Assembly: GCA_020444515.1 (NCBI GenBank)
Contig: JAHLKX010000005.1
Location: 310,001 to 374,000 of the forward strand
Source of the DNA: Bacteroidota bacterium
GTDB taxonomy: Bacteria; Bacteroidota; Bacteroidia; Bacteroidales; JAADJA01
Reading direction: 5' to 3'
Length of the DNA: 64,000 nucleotides
Below the pieces are notes generated by a model, which searched no databases, had not been told where the DNA came from, and was given only the letters and a program-made list of their open reading frames with translations. Within the stretch, counting starts at the first letter, position 1. Every line of letters begins with the position of its first letter. The position numbers were made by a program, and so were the translations under genes. Shown piece after piece: positions 33,080-41,775 of this stretch.

Positions 33080-34923
33080 CACTTCAATTCTTTTTCCATG
33101 AGGGTAATGATATTCACTGCCTCATTGTAAATATTTTCCATGGTTCCGTGACTTTCACCCGGAGCAAATCGCGCAAATTCACAATTGTTCAGGGTATCCA
33201 TAAATTGTTTGATGGTCTCTTCTTTTACCTCTTTTTGTTGCAGCGTTTCCGAAACGGTATCCATCGAAAGGTTGGCCATGGGGATGCTGAATTTGTCGCT
33301 CAAATAGCCCCATAATGCCTGAGAAACTTCAACATAAAACGAATCCTTATTATTTTCTTTCATGAAGCTTTCGGCCTTTTTCATCCGCTTGCGGGCAATG
33401 CTGGTAGCTTTGCGATTGCGCATCAGGGCCATATTGCTCCGTTTTTTCAACTCATTTTTCCAGATAATGGTAAAAAGAATGAATAGGGCAAAGGGTACCA
33501 GTAATAGTAGATAGAATAGGGTTGATCCGAAGAAATAATTCCCTGTTACGATCAGCCCGGGATTTGTGGTTTTGATATGGCGGATATCACTGCCGATGTA
33601 CTGAATATCGGAACGGTTAACACCGCTGTAAGTAACATTTGCGGCGGAACCATCACCTTTTGCCACTGAGATATTATACTCCGGAGTTTTAAGTGTTACA
33701 TATTGTTTTTTATTGAGATCAAAATACACGAAGTTGACCGGATCAATGGTGAACTCACCTTCAGTGCGTGGGATCAGCAGATACTCAAATGTTTTTTTTC
33801 CAGAAATACCCCTTTGACCATCATTGATGTTTTTGGATATTTTCGGATCATAAACTTCAAAATCGGGCGGAAATTTTACATTGATCTTATCTACCAGTTC
33901 CACATTACCGGTTCCGCTAACCGTAAATTTCAGGTTGATGGCCTCATTGGCTTTAAGCGATGTACGATCGATGGAAGAACTGAAGTCAAAGTTGCCGACT
34001 GCACCACTAAAATCAGCCGGTTTACCGGATGCAGGCAGGGGTTTGATGTTCATAGTGATGCCATTGGAAGAAAGCGGAACTTCAATGGTTTTAAAACGAT
34101 TGAAAAACGGATCATTGAAAAAGCTATCGAATGGATCGCGTGAACGGCTGTTCTTATTCTGAACCTGCGCCTGACAGGTTAACTTTGCCGGCTGGATTTC
34201 TACTTTTCCATTTTGTTGCGGAAACAAAGCAAATTTCCGAACTTCGGCCACCTGGTAAAGCTGTCCATTATATGTTTCCTGGTACTGCGTGAATTTTTGC
34301 GGATTTTCCAGCAGGTCATCAACCCAGAATCCCTTAAATGAAGGTTCTTTATCGAAGATCAGATTGGAAATGTTGATCCGAAAATAAAGCTTATAGGTAA
34401 TGATCACCTGTTCTCCCTGGTAAGGTGTGGTTTTATCTACCACTGCTTTTAAAAATACATCATTCGATAGATCATCCTGGCTCCCTTGTGGTGTTCCCCT
34501 TTGGCTTCCGCCTTGCTGCGCTCCCTGCTGCTGGGATGAGCTTTTAACGACCTGAATTTTTATAGGGTTGGATTCGATGGTTTTCCCATCAACCGTTATC
34601 CTGGCAGGTTCAATATCGAAAATACCTTCTTCACCCGCCTGTATAACATAGGTGAATGTATAATCAACCCGTTGCGACACATTTCCATTGATGATCTCTA
34701 TGCGTGAACTTTGAGATGTACTGGGACCGCTCAACACCCGAAAGTCCTTTAAATCCGGTCCCCGAAAATTCTGCCCCTCTGCATTGATGGAATAGGTCAA
34801 TTGAAAACGCTCTCCTGTCCTGACAACATTTTTGGATGAGGCCTTAAAGGTCACATCCTGACCAGCCAGTTGAACAGACCCCAGCAGTAAAATGGATAAT
34901 ATGCCTGTGATAAATTTATACAT
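33079..34923 (-). CDS. batD: BatD: aerotolerance-operon membrane protein
   Basis: About 614 residues from the ATG at 34923; an upstream in-frame TTG at 34941 is less likely because the ATG begins a normal signal peptide (YKFITGILSILLLGSVQLAGQ). The long periplasmic part is made of repeated immunoglobulin-like oxygen-tolerance (BatD) domains, e.g. DVFLKAVVDKTTPYQGEQVIITYKLY. A transmembrane helix near residues 445-470 (FGSTLFYLLLLVPFALFILF) precedes a cytoplasmic tail of about 130 residues. It follows batC by 82 nt. It is thought to be part of a complex with the VWA proteins BatA and BatB. Confidence 0.88.
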   Translation of the reverse strand: MYKFITGILSILLLGSVQLAGQDVTFKASSKNVVRTGERFQLTYSINAEGQNFRGPDLKDFRVLSGPSTSQSSRIEIINGNVSQRVDYTFTYVIQAGEEGIFDIEPARITVDGKTIESNPIKIQVVKSSSQQQGAQQGGSQRGTPQGSQDDLSNDVFLKAVVDKTTPYQGEQVIITYKLYFRINISNLIFDKEPSFKGFWVDDLLENPQKFTQYQETYNGQLYQVAEVRKFALFPQQNGKVEIQPAKLTCQAQVQNKNSRSRDPFDSFFNDPFFNRFKTIEVPLSSNGITMNIKPLPASGKPADFSGAVGNFDFSSSIDRTSLKANEAINLKFTVSGTGNVELVDKINVKFPPDFEVYDPKISKNINDGQRGISGKKTFEYLLIPRTEGEFTIDPVNFVYFDLNKKQYVTLKTPEYNISVAKGDGSAANVTYSGVNRSDIQYIGSDIRHIKTTNPGLIVTGNYFFGSTLFYLLLLVPFALFILFTIIWKNELKKRSNMALMRNRKATSIARKRMKKAESFMKENNKDSFYVEVSQALWGYLSDKFSIPMANLSMDTVSETLQQKEVKEETIKQFMDTLNNCEFARFAPGESHGTMENIYNEAVNIITLMEKELK

Positions 34924-35005
34924 CCCTATAACGAATGGCAAAATTATTCATTTATCATAATGGTTTTGCGACTTATTCTAATTTTCAGGTTTTTCATCAT
35001 GTTTG

Positions 35006-35758
35006 TTACCAGTCTTTTTCCACTTTTTTTGCCTGTACTTTTTGCATTTGTTGCAATTTTACCTTTTCGAGAGTTTTATTTTCATCATTTTTCAGCGCCT
35101 CTAGCATTCGTTCTGCATCTTGTTTTGAGATTTGTTGCGGTTGGGGTTGTTGCTGCTGTTGTTGCGGGTTGTTTTGCTGATCCTGTTGCTGATCCTGTTG
35201 CTGCTTCTGCTGATCTTGCTTCTCCTGCTGATCCTGCTGATCCTGTTGTTGCTGATCCTGCTGCTGGTCCTCTTTTTTATCCTGGTCTTTATTCTGATCC
35301 TGGTTTTGCTGCTGTTGTTGTTGCTGCTGCATCATTTTTTTAGCATATTCCAGGTTGTACTTGGTATCCATATCTTCCGGATCAATGCGCAATGCATCTT
35401 TATAGGCATTGATGGCTTCTTCGTATTTCTGCGCTTTTACATAAGAATTTCCCAGGTTGAATAAAGCATCAGCCTTGTTTTTATCATCTTGAGCCCGGCT
35501 TGCCACATTTCCATAAAGTTTTGAAGCATCTTCATAGTTTTCCTGCTTGTACAAAGCTCCACCCAGGTTGTATTGCCCCTTGACCGATTCCGGATTTTTT
35601 TCCAGCGCTTTCATATAATCCACTTCGGCCTCTTTGTAATTATCTTCATAATATTGATCATTGCCATTCCGGATATATTTATTTTCCTTTTGCGCAAAAG
35701 CCGCACCTGCATAGAGCAAAACGACCCATGCCAGTTTCTTTAATATCGAAACGGTCAC
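35006..35758 (-). CDS. batC: BatC: TPR protein with long glutamine-rich tail
   Basis: About 250 residues from a GTG at 35758 that overlaps the batB stop by one base (TAGTG); this gives a clean signal peptide (SILKKLAWVVLLYAGAAFAQ). An in-frame start at 35791 would overlap batB by 34 nt. Three tetratricopeptide repeats cover about residues 25-140 of the mature region (YYEDNYKEAEVDYMKALEKNP and similar). They are followed by a 66-residue tract with 42 glutamines mixed with Asp, Lys and Asn, then a short basic end. TPR proteins of this type are expected to hold the Bat complex together; the Gln tract is low-complexity. Confidence 0.85.
   Translation of the reverse strand: MTVSILKKLAWVVLLYAGAAFAQKENKYIRNGNDQYYEDNYKEAEVDYMKALEKNPESVKGQYNLGGALYKQENYEDASKLYGNVASRAQDDKNKADALFNLGNSYVKAQKYEEAINAYKDALRIDPEDMDTKYNLEYAKKMMQQQQQQQQNQDQNKDQDKKEDQQQDQQQQDQQDQQEKQDQQKQQQDQQQDQQNNPQQQQQQPQPQQISKQDAERMLEALKNDENKTLEKVKLQQMQKVQAKKVEKDW
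35132..35329 (-). repeat. Glutamine-codon low-complexity tract in batC
   Basis: A run of CAG/CAA-rich codons encodes 42 Gln in 66 residues, broken by Asp, Lys, Asn and Pro. Reverse-frame translations give long alanine/valine or leucine runs that are artefacts of this tract. It is a likely site of slippage and length variation between strains. Confidence 0.85.
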
Positions 35759-36789
35759 TAGTTGCCAAATAATTTTATTTTGCTTAACCATTTGCTCTTT
35801 CTTTCAAAAATTAACAATTCAATGAGTAAAAACAGGATGCTAACTGCCAGAAAATATTGAAAACGACTTTCATAATCAGAAAACATCTTGCTTTCAAATT
35901 CTGTTTTCTCCAGGGAATTGATCTCATCAAAAACCTTGCTAAGTCCTGCCTGGGTGTTATTGGCCCTGACATATATTCCGTTTCCTGCCGCAGCGATTTG
36001 CTCAAGGGTCGATTCATTGAGGCGTGTAACAACGGTATTGCCCTGCCGATCTTTCTTATAGCCGATTTGCCGATCGTATTTGTCATACTCCGGAATCGGT
36101 GTTCCTTCAGGAAGTCCCATGCCAATGGTGTAGACATAAATTCCTTTTTCAGCAATGGTTTTGGCCATATCCACCGCATCATCTTCATGATTTTCACCAT
36201 CGGTAATGACAATGATGGCCCGGCTGTGGGTTTCATCATCAAATGAATTGGCAGCCAGTTCGAGTGCTTCACCAATGGCCGTTCCCTGTGTGGGGACAAT
36301 TTTGGTATTGACTGTTGAAAGAAACAATTTGGCTGCTGCATGATCTGTGGTGATGGGTAATTGAACATATGCATTTCCAGCAAAAACGATCATACCAATG
36401 CGGTCATTGCCCAGCTTATCAATCATTTTTGATATGGCTTGTTTAGCCCGTTCCAGCCGGTTGGGTTTAATGTCCTGAGCCAGCATGCTGTTTGATACAT
36501 CCAATGCCACCATCAAATCGATCCCTTTGCGTTCACCTTCAACCAGTTTTGAACCGATCTGAGGATTGGATAACCCCAGGATAAGAAAACCATAAGCAAT
36601 CATCAGAATCACAAAACGGAAGATCATACGTGGTTTGGATATCGCTGGAATGAGCCGGTGGATCACCGTCCAGTCGCCATAACGACGCAACGCTTTTTTC
36701 TGCCAGACCAACATCCAGGTAAACAATGCAACGAGCACCGGGATCAGGATCAAGGCATACAATATGTCAGGATGTTCAAAGCGAAACAT
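35758..36789 (-). CDS. batB: BatB: von Willebrand factor A domain membrane protein
   Basis: A 343-residue protein with two N-terminal transmembrane helices (about residues 10-30 and 55-75), a VWA domain with MIDAS motif DVSNSM near residue 96, the TDG(E)NH loop (VITDGENHEDDAVD), and a final transmembrane helix near 310-330. This layout is that of BatA/BatB. The metal-dependent VWA fold binds partner proteins. The gene lies between batA (56 nt upstream) and batC (one-base overlap). Confidence 0.9.
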   Translation of the reverse strand: MFRFEHPDILYALILIPVLVALFTWMLVWQKKALRRYGDWTVIHRLIPAISKPRMIFRFVILMIAYGFLILGLSNPQIGSKLVEGERKGIDLMVALDVSNSMLAQDIKPNRLERAKQAISKMIDKLGNDRIGMIVFAGNAYVQLPITTDHAAAKLFLSTVNTKIVPTQGTAIGEALELAANSFDDETHSRAIIVITDGENHEDDAVDMAKTIAEKGIYVYTIGMGLPEGTPIPEYDKYDRQIGYKKDRQGNTVVTRLNESTLEQIAAAGNGIYVRANNTQAGLSKVFDEINSLEKTEFESKMFSDYESRFQYFLAVSILFLLIELLIFERKSKWLSKIKLFGN

Positions 36790-36845
36790 ATATGTGTGTT
36801 CTTAATTCGAAATTTTTATTTTTAAAAGTCATTTTCCTATTTGTG

Positions 36846-37841
36846 TTAAGGAGCTGAACGGAAAATCGTATTTCTCAATAATATTTCAGCTGTAATTAAA
36901 ATAAATGCAAGGAGTGCAAACGGAAAAAACTCTTCATTTTTCTTTTTAAATTCGGTCACATCAATTTTTGATTTTTCCAGTTTGTCGATCTCATTATAAA
37001 TCTCTCTTAATTTATTGTTACTGGTAGCTCTGAAATAACGGCCGTCGGTCAGTTCGGCTACCTGCTGCAGCATGTCTTCATCAATATTTACTTCGCGGTA
37101 ATCCACCCGGGTGCCAAAGGGTGTTTGAATGGGGTAGGGGGCTTCACCCTCTGTTCCCACACCAATGGTATAGACCCTGATACCATAAAGTTTGGCGATC
37201 TCGGCAGCAGATAAAGGATCAATGGAACCCATGTTATTGACTCCATCGGTCAGTAAAATGATCACTTTGCTAACGGCTTTGCTTTCCTTCAAACGATTGA
37301 CAGAGGTTGCCAGGCCATCTCCAATGGCTGTGCCGTCTTCGATCATGCCACTTTTAATATCTTTAAACAGGTTTTTAATCACCGAATGATCGGTTGTTAG
37401 GGGTGCCTGGGTGAAAGTCTCTCCACTGAAGATCACCAGTCCGAATCGATCATTTTCACGACCGGATATGAATTCCTTGGCCACTTCCTTGGCGGCTTCC
37501 AGCCGGTCGGGTTTGAGGTCCATGGCCAGCATACTTCCGGAAACATCAAGGGCCATTACAATATCAATTCCTTCGATGGTGACATCCTGGCGGCTGGAAG
37601 TGGTTTGCGGACGGGCTAATGCCACAATGAGCAATCCAATGGCCAAAACCCTAAAAACATATAAACTGTAGTAAAGGTATGGTTTTATGCCGCCGCTTTT
37701 TATTTTAAAACTTTCGGTAGATGATACCTGGATCTCGGCATGGTCGCGGCGATGTTTGTACCAGTACCATAACCCCAGTAACGGCAGAATAATGAGCAGG
37801 AAAAGGTATTCCGGATTGTTGAATTCCATGTTATTAAACAT
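36846..37841 (-). CDS. batA: BatA: von Willebrand factor A domain membrane protein
   Basis: A 331-residue paralog of BatB with the same plan: N-terminal helices (YLFLLIILPLLGLWYWY and YYSLYVFRVLAIGLLIVALA), a VWA domain with the intact MIDAS motif DVSGSM near residue 96, LLTDGVNNMGSIDP, and a C-terminal transmembrane helix (FFPFALLAFILITAEILL). The ATG at 37841 overlaps the upstream stop by 8 nt; the Met at 37829 is also possible. It is followed by batB. Both form the core of the aerotolerance complex in Bacteroides. Confidence 0.9.
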   Translation of the reverse strand: MFNNMEFNNPEYLFLLIILPLLGLWYWYKHRRDHAEIQVSSTESFKIKSGGIKPYLYYSLYVFRVLAIGLLIVALARPQTTSSRQDVTIEGIDIVMALDVSGSMLAMDLKPDRLEAAKEVAKEFISGRENDRFGLVIFSGETFTQAPLTTDHSVIKNLFKDIKSGMIEDGTAIGDGLATSVNRLKESKAVSKVIILLTDGVNNMGSIDPLSAAEIAKLYGIRVYTIGVGTEGEAPYPIQTPFGTRVDYREVNIDEDMLQQVAELTDGRYFRATSNNKLREIYNEIDKLEKSKIDVTEFKKKNEEFFPFALLAFILITAEILLRNTIFRSAP

Positions 37842-38904
37842 CCTTCACCTCCTTTCCTGCTTCTGTATCCTTTTCAATTGGAGAAGTGATTTCAGCTTGC
37901 TCGTAGTCTGGTTCCTTCTTTTCCATATCACCCTGGTGCATGGCGTTATCTTCCGTTTTTGCATGGCCGTTCATTCCCAGATGCATGGTTTCCTTAACAA
38001 AATCAACTGCATTGTTTAGGCTTGTATCATGCTCAAGGGGCAGGGGTTGCATCTTTGCAAATTTGACCATATCCGCCAGTGACAAGGTTTGACGGAGTTT
38101 TTCCTGTGCCTGGGCATTGACAGCCGTTTGTTGAACCGCTTCCATGATCTCCTCTGAAGTGTATTCGTGGGCCTGCATCCTGAATTTTGATTGCAGGTAA
38201 TCTCTGATGATATCGGTAAGTTCGGTATGGTATTCCTTGATATTTCCGTTTTGCCATAGTTTTTTGAGTCGCAATGTTTGCAGTGCATCCAGGGCGATCT
38301 GGTGAGGAGGTAGTTGCGGTTTGGAAGCCATCCGGAATATGGGTTCTGCTTTTTTTCTTTTTCTGAGGTACCAGATCACGAGGAAAGTTACCAATCCAGC
38401 ACCCAATAAAATTAGGATGTAAGGCAATGCCTCACGGAAAGTAAAGGGTGCATGTTCCGGTGGTTTTATGTCCTTGATTTCACCCTGCAGATTAACCGGA
38501 ACCGTGTTCACACCCAGCAGCACTGGTTCGGTCTCGGTCCGGTACCAGGAAGAATCCCCAGGTTTACGGTATTGAAAGCTGATGGGGGGTATGGCATAAT
38601 AGCCCGAATCAAAACTGGTGATGGTGAGGCGCTGCAAATATAGCGTTTGTGTTTTGTCTTCAGACGGAACCGTTTCTTTGGCTGTTTTTTTAATGATCTC
38701 AATTTCCCGAATAAGGGTATCGGCAAAAACCGGCCAGTTCACCTCAAAATTGGAAGGACAGCTAAACCTCAGTTCCAATTCCGTTTGGTCACCAACCAGG
38801 ATGGTATTGGTGTCGAGTTTCATGGTGGCTTCGGTTTGTGCCATCGAAACCAGGTGCCAGAACAGCAGGATCCATATCGTCGCTATTTTCAATAATACCT
38901 TCAT
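37834..38904 (-). CDS. Aerotolerance-operon membrane protein (DUF4381/BatD-like)
   Basis: A 356-residue protein with a signal peptide (LLFWHLVSMAQ), a periplasmic beta domain of about 130 residues (TNTILVGDQTELELRFSCP), one transmembrane helix near residues 160-180 (LPYILILLGAGLVTFLVIWYL), and a cytoplasmic helical part with HQIALDALQTLRLKKLWQNGNIKEYHTELTDIIRDYL, typical of DUF4381-type proteins encoded between DUF58 and VWA genes. The last 50 residues are acidic and disordered. It overlaps batA by 8 nt and follows the DUF58 gene by one base, so it belongs to the Bat operon. Confidence 0.82.
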   Translation of the reverse strand: MKVLLKIATIWILLFWHLVSMAQTEATMKLDTNTILVGDQTELELRFSCPSNFEVNWPVFADTLIREIEIIKKTAKETVPSEDKTQTLYLQRLTITSFDSGYYAIPPISFQYRKPGDSSWYRTETEPVLLGVNTVPVNLQGEIKDIKPPEHAPFTFREALPYILILLGAGLVTFLVIWYLRKRKKAEPIFRMASKPQLPPHQIALDALQTLRLKKLWQNGNIKEYHTELTDIIRDYLQSKFRMQAHEYTSEEIMEAVQQTAVNAQAQEKLRQTLSLADMVKFAKMQPLPLEHDTSLNNAVDFVKETMHLGMNGHAKTEDNAMHQGDMEKKEPDYEQAEITSPIEKDTEAGKEVKDV

Positions 38905-38905
38905 C

Positions 38906-39781
38906 TTAAAATCTTGCTTCCCTTCGTTTAAACAGGTTTACCAGTGGTCGTACATAATCTTCTGAGGTGTTAAATTGAGCCACATCCACACCACTTTTTA
39001 AAAATAGTTTTTGCAAATAGGCTTCGTGCTCATGCCACCAGTTTTTATACGTTTTCCGTGTTTTGGCGCTGGAGGTATCCACCCACATGGTATCATCGGT
39101 TTCCTTGTTATACACTTTGGTCAAACCCATATTGGGCAGGGTTTTTTCCCGCTCATCATATACCCGCAGCGCCACCAGATCGTGTTTGGATCCGGCAATT
39201 TTAAGGGCTTTATCAAATCCTTTGTCCATAAAATCAGAGATAATGAAGGCAGTGCAGCGCTTTTTAATGGCATTGGTCAGGTAGCGCAATCCCTCGGCAA
39301 TATCTGTTTTCTGACTTTCGGGATGGAAATCGATTAATTCACGGATGATGCGCAGGATATGAGAAGTTCCTTTCTTGGGCGGAATAAATTTTTCGATTTG
39401 ATCACTGAAAAAGATCACACCAACTTTATCATTATTATGGATTGCTGAAAAAGCAAGCACGGCAGCAATTTCTGTCATTTGTTCCTCTTTGAGCTGATTT
39501 TGGGTGCCAAACTCATTGGATCCGCTGACATCGATCAACAACATGACCGTCAGTTCGCGTTCCTCTTCGAAGATTTTTATAAAAGGATGATTGAACCGGG
39601 CTGTAACGTTCCAGTCAATATTCCGGATATCGTCACCATACTGATATTCGCGAACCTCACTGAAGGCCATACCTCTACCCTTAAAGCTGCTGTGATAGTG
39701 CCCCGAAAAGATCTGGTTCGACAACCCGCGTGTCTTGATCTCTATCTTCCGTACCTTTTTGAATATCTCCTTGGTTTCCAT
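38906..39781 (-). CDS. DUF58 domain protein of the MoxR/Bat operon
   Basis: A 291-residue soluble protein. The family motif GRGMAFSEVREYQYGDDIRNIDWNVTARFNHPFIK is near residues 32-67, followed by a VWA-like fold with LLIDVSGSNEFG and FIISDFMDKGFDKAL. DUF58 proteins accompany MoxR ATPases and are thought to be chaperone-linked adaptors. It sits between moxR (87 nt upstream) and the DUF4381-like gene. No transmembrane helix is visible, unlike many other DUF58 proteins. Confidence 0.88.
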   Translation of the reverse strand: METKEIFKKVRKIEIKTRGLSNQIFSGHYHSSFKGRGMAFSEVREYQYGDDIRNIDWNVTARFNHPFIKIFEEERELTVMLLIDVSGSNEFGTQNQLKEEQMTEIAAVLAFSAIHNNDKVGVIFFSDQIEKFIPPKKGTSHILRIIRELIDFHPESQKTDIAEGLRYLTNAIKKRCTAFIISDFMDKGFDKALKIAGSKHDLVALRVYDEREKTLPNMGLTKVYNKETDDTMWVDTSSAKTRKTYKNWWHEHEAYLQKLFLKSGVDVAQFNTSEDYVRPLVNLFKRREARF

Positions 39782-39868
39782 TTGATCAGTTTTTTGTTCT
39801 TAGCTATAGTTTTTGGAAGTTTTGCTTGATACAATCCTCATCCAAAAACTGGTAACCATTAACCATCC

Positions 39869-40861
39869 TTATGGAACTTCGACGGTGTTGAGGATTTCGT
39901 TGATGATGTCTTCCGTAGTGATATTCTCAGCTTCGGCTTCGTAGCTCAGTCCGATCCGGTGACGCATTACATCATGGGCAACGGCACGAACATCCTCCGG
40001 GATCACATATCCTCTCCGTTTGATAAAGGCAAAAGCTTTTGCTGCCAGCGCCATGTTGATGGAGGCACGCGGCGAAGCTCCGTAATTGATCAGTCCTTCG
40101 AATTTACTCAGTTTGAATTTCGACGGATACCGGGATGAGAATACGATATCAGTAATATAGTTTTCAATCTTTTCATCCAGGTAAACCTCGCGCACTACAT
40201 TACGGGCTTTGATGATATCATCGGTTTTTAAAACTTTGTTTGCTGTGGCGAAAGCACTGGTGATATTTTGCCTCAGGATCATCTTTTCTTCTTCCTTTTG
40301 TGGATAATTGATGATCACTTTCAGCATAAAACGATCAACCTGCGCTTCGGGCAGGGGATAGGTCCCTTCCTGCTCGATGGGATTTTGCGTGGCGAGCACC
40401 AGGAAAGGCTCTTCCAATGGATAGGTATGGTCGCCAATGGTGACCTGCCGTTCCTGCATGGCTTCCAGCAGCGCACTTTGTACTTTGGCCGGCGACCGGT
40501 TGATCTCATCTGCCAGAATGAAATTGGCAAAGATGGGACCCTTGCGAACCACAAACTCTTCTTTCTTCTGGCTATAGATCATGGTACCCAGCAAGTCGGC
40601 AGGTAACAGGTCGGGGGTGAACTGGATGCGCGAAAATTTGGCATCAATGGCCTGCGCCAGTGATGTAATAGCCAGTGTTTTGGCCAGCCCAGGCACTCCT
40701 TCCAGCAAGATATGCCCGTTGGCCAGTAGCCCGATCAACAGGCGTTCTACCATGTGTTTTTGCCCGATGATCACCTTGTGCATCTCCAGGTTGATCATAT
40801 CAACAAAAGCACTTTCCTTTTGAATGCGTTCATTGAGTTCTTTAATATCAGTCTGCTCCAT
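39869..40861 (-). CDS. moxR: MoxR-family AAA+ ATPase
   Basis: A 330-residue AAA+ ATPase, first gene of the Bat operon. Walker A is GVPGLAKT near residues 54-61, Walker B ILADEINR near 115, and sensor 1 lies in LVLATQNPIEQEGTYPLPEAQVDRF. The C-terminal lid domain has RASINMALAAKAFAFIKRRGYVIPEDV. MoxR ATPases act as chaperones that help assemble VWA-domain proteins, here BatA and BatB. A promoter with exact -7 element is 27 nt upstream of the ATG. Confidence 0.92.
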   Translation of the reverse strand: MEQTDIKELNERIQKESAFVDMINLEMHKVIIGQKHMVERLLIGLLANGHILLEGVPGLAKTLAITSLAQAIDAKFSRIQFTPDLLPADLLGTMIYSQKKEEFVVRKGPIFANFILADEINRSPAKVQSALLEAMQERQVTIGDHTYPLEEPFLVLATQNPIEQEGTYPLPEAQVDRFMLKVIINYPQKEEEKMILRQNITSAFATANKVLKTDDIIKARNVVREVYLDEKIENYITDIVFSSRYPSKFKLSKFEGLINYGASPRASINMALAAKAFAFIKRRGYVIPEDVRAVAHDVMRHRIGLSYEAEAENITTEDIINEILNTVEVP

Positions 40862-40887
40862 TTTGTTCTTAATTTTAATTGGAAACG

Positions 40888-40895
40888 CAAAATTA
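40888..40895 (-). promoter_or_regulatory. -7 element (TAatTTTG) for the moxR-bat operon
   Basis: Exact consensus on the minus strand, predicting a 20-nt leader before moxR. It is the only clear promoter seen for the eight-gene operon ending at batE. Confidence 0.6.
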
Positions 40896-40981
40896 TGGAT
40901 TCAATTACTGGAAAAGGGTTAATGCCTTGTTAAATAATGTTAAACAGGGGTTTGCGAGAGAAGGGCGTAAACTTGAATCCG

Positions 40982-41503
40982 TTACAGTTTTGCAATCTTA
41001 AGGATGGTATTGTAGTTCCGGGTGGTGATGTTTTTGCCGTATGCTTTTTCAAGAATATTCATGGCATTCACAGTTCCAGTCTTTCCCAGGTCGAGGACAC
41101 TGAAAAGCAGGGTATCGGTTTGATCGATGATCTGAAAGCTGTTTTCTTTAGAGGCAAAAGGAATATCGATCGGATTGTTGTGACGATTGGGTAAAAAGGT
41201 GACATAAAGTCTTGTTTGGGGTGTGACCCTGATAGTCCGGAATGGGTCATTCTCAGCAGTTTTAATGATCTGATCAAACGGAACAGTGATCACCGGAATT
41301 TCAAATCCGAAAGCTTTTTCAAGATGATCGGGGATCCGGGACAGTTTTTGATCGTTCCCTTCAAAAACCACATTGCCGGAATTGAGCAATGTTTTTACAT
41401 GTTTAAACCCCAGCTTTACGTATTGCTTTTTCAGTTCAGCCATGGGCACCTTTTTATGGCCACCCACATTGATGCCGCGGAGGAGAGAGACGTATTTGTT
41501 CAT
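40982..41503 (-). CDS. DUF1697 family protein
   Basis: A 173-residue protein matching DUF1697 from its first residues: YVSLLRGINVGGHKKVPMAELKKQYVKLGF, then VKTLLNSGNVVFEG, FRTIRVTPQTRLYVTFL and the closing ARNYNTILKIAKL-type segment (TTRNYNTILKI). The fold has two related halves and the function is unknown. It stands alone, with 120 nt to moxR and a 270-nt gap on the other side; no promoter is clear. Confidence 0.88.
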   Translation of the reverse strand: MNKYVSLLRGINVGGHKKVPMAELKKQYVKLGFKHVKTLLNSGNVVFEGNDQKLSRIPDHLEKAFGFEIPVITVPFDQIIKTAENDPFRTIRVTPQTRLYVTFLPNRHNNPIDIPFASKENSFQIIDQTDTLLFSVLDLGKTGTVNAMNILEKAYGKNITTRNYNTILKIAKL

Positions 41504-41775
41504 GGACCAAGTTTAGTTTAAATTAAAACTACCCTCCGATTTGATTGTTCAAATAGATCAAGGTATGTTCCTTTTTAATGAACTTTATATTTCAATTGGT
41601 TCTTCCAAAAACATGTTTAATAATCAGGATTAACTTTAAAAAAATGAATTGATTCTGAAAATTGCTCGGCTATCAAATCTGCATCTTCTCCAATTTAACT
41701 CCCAGGTATTAGCCCCAAGCGCTAAGGTTGCATTTAAGCTGATCCTTGATCCAGTAAGAAATAAATTTTATTATA
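41504..41775. other. AT-rich intergenic stretch, nothing recognised
   Basis: About 270 nt between the DUF1697 start and the feoB permease stop. I see no frame, RNA gene or strong hairpin in it; a promoter for DUF1697 must lie at its left end but matches consensus poorly. Confidence 0.4.

Noticed and set aside
34960-35464. Plus-strand frames rich in Leu, Ala and Val opposite batC
   Set aside because: They are reverse-strand readings of the Gln-codon tract and lack any domain; batC on the minus strand explains the sequence.
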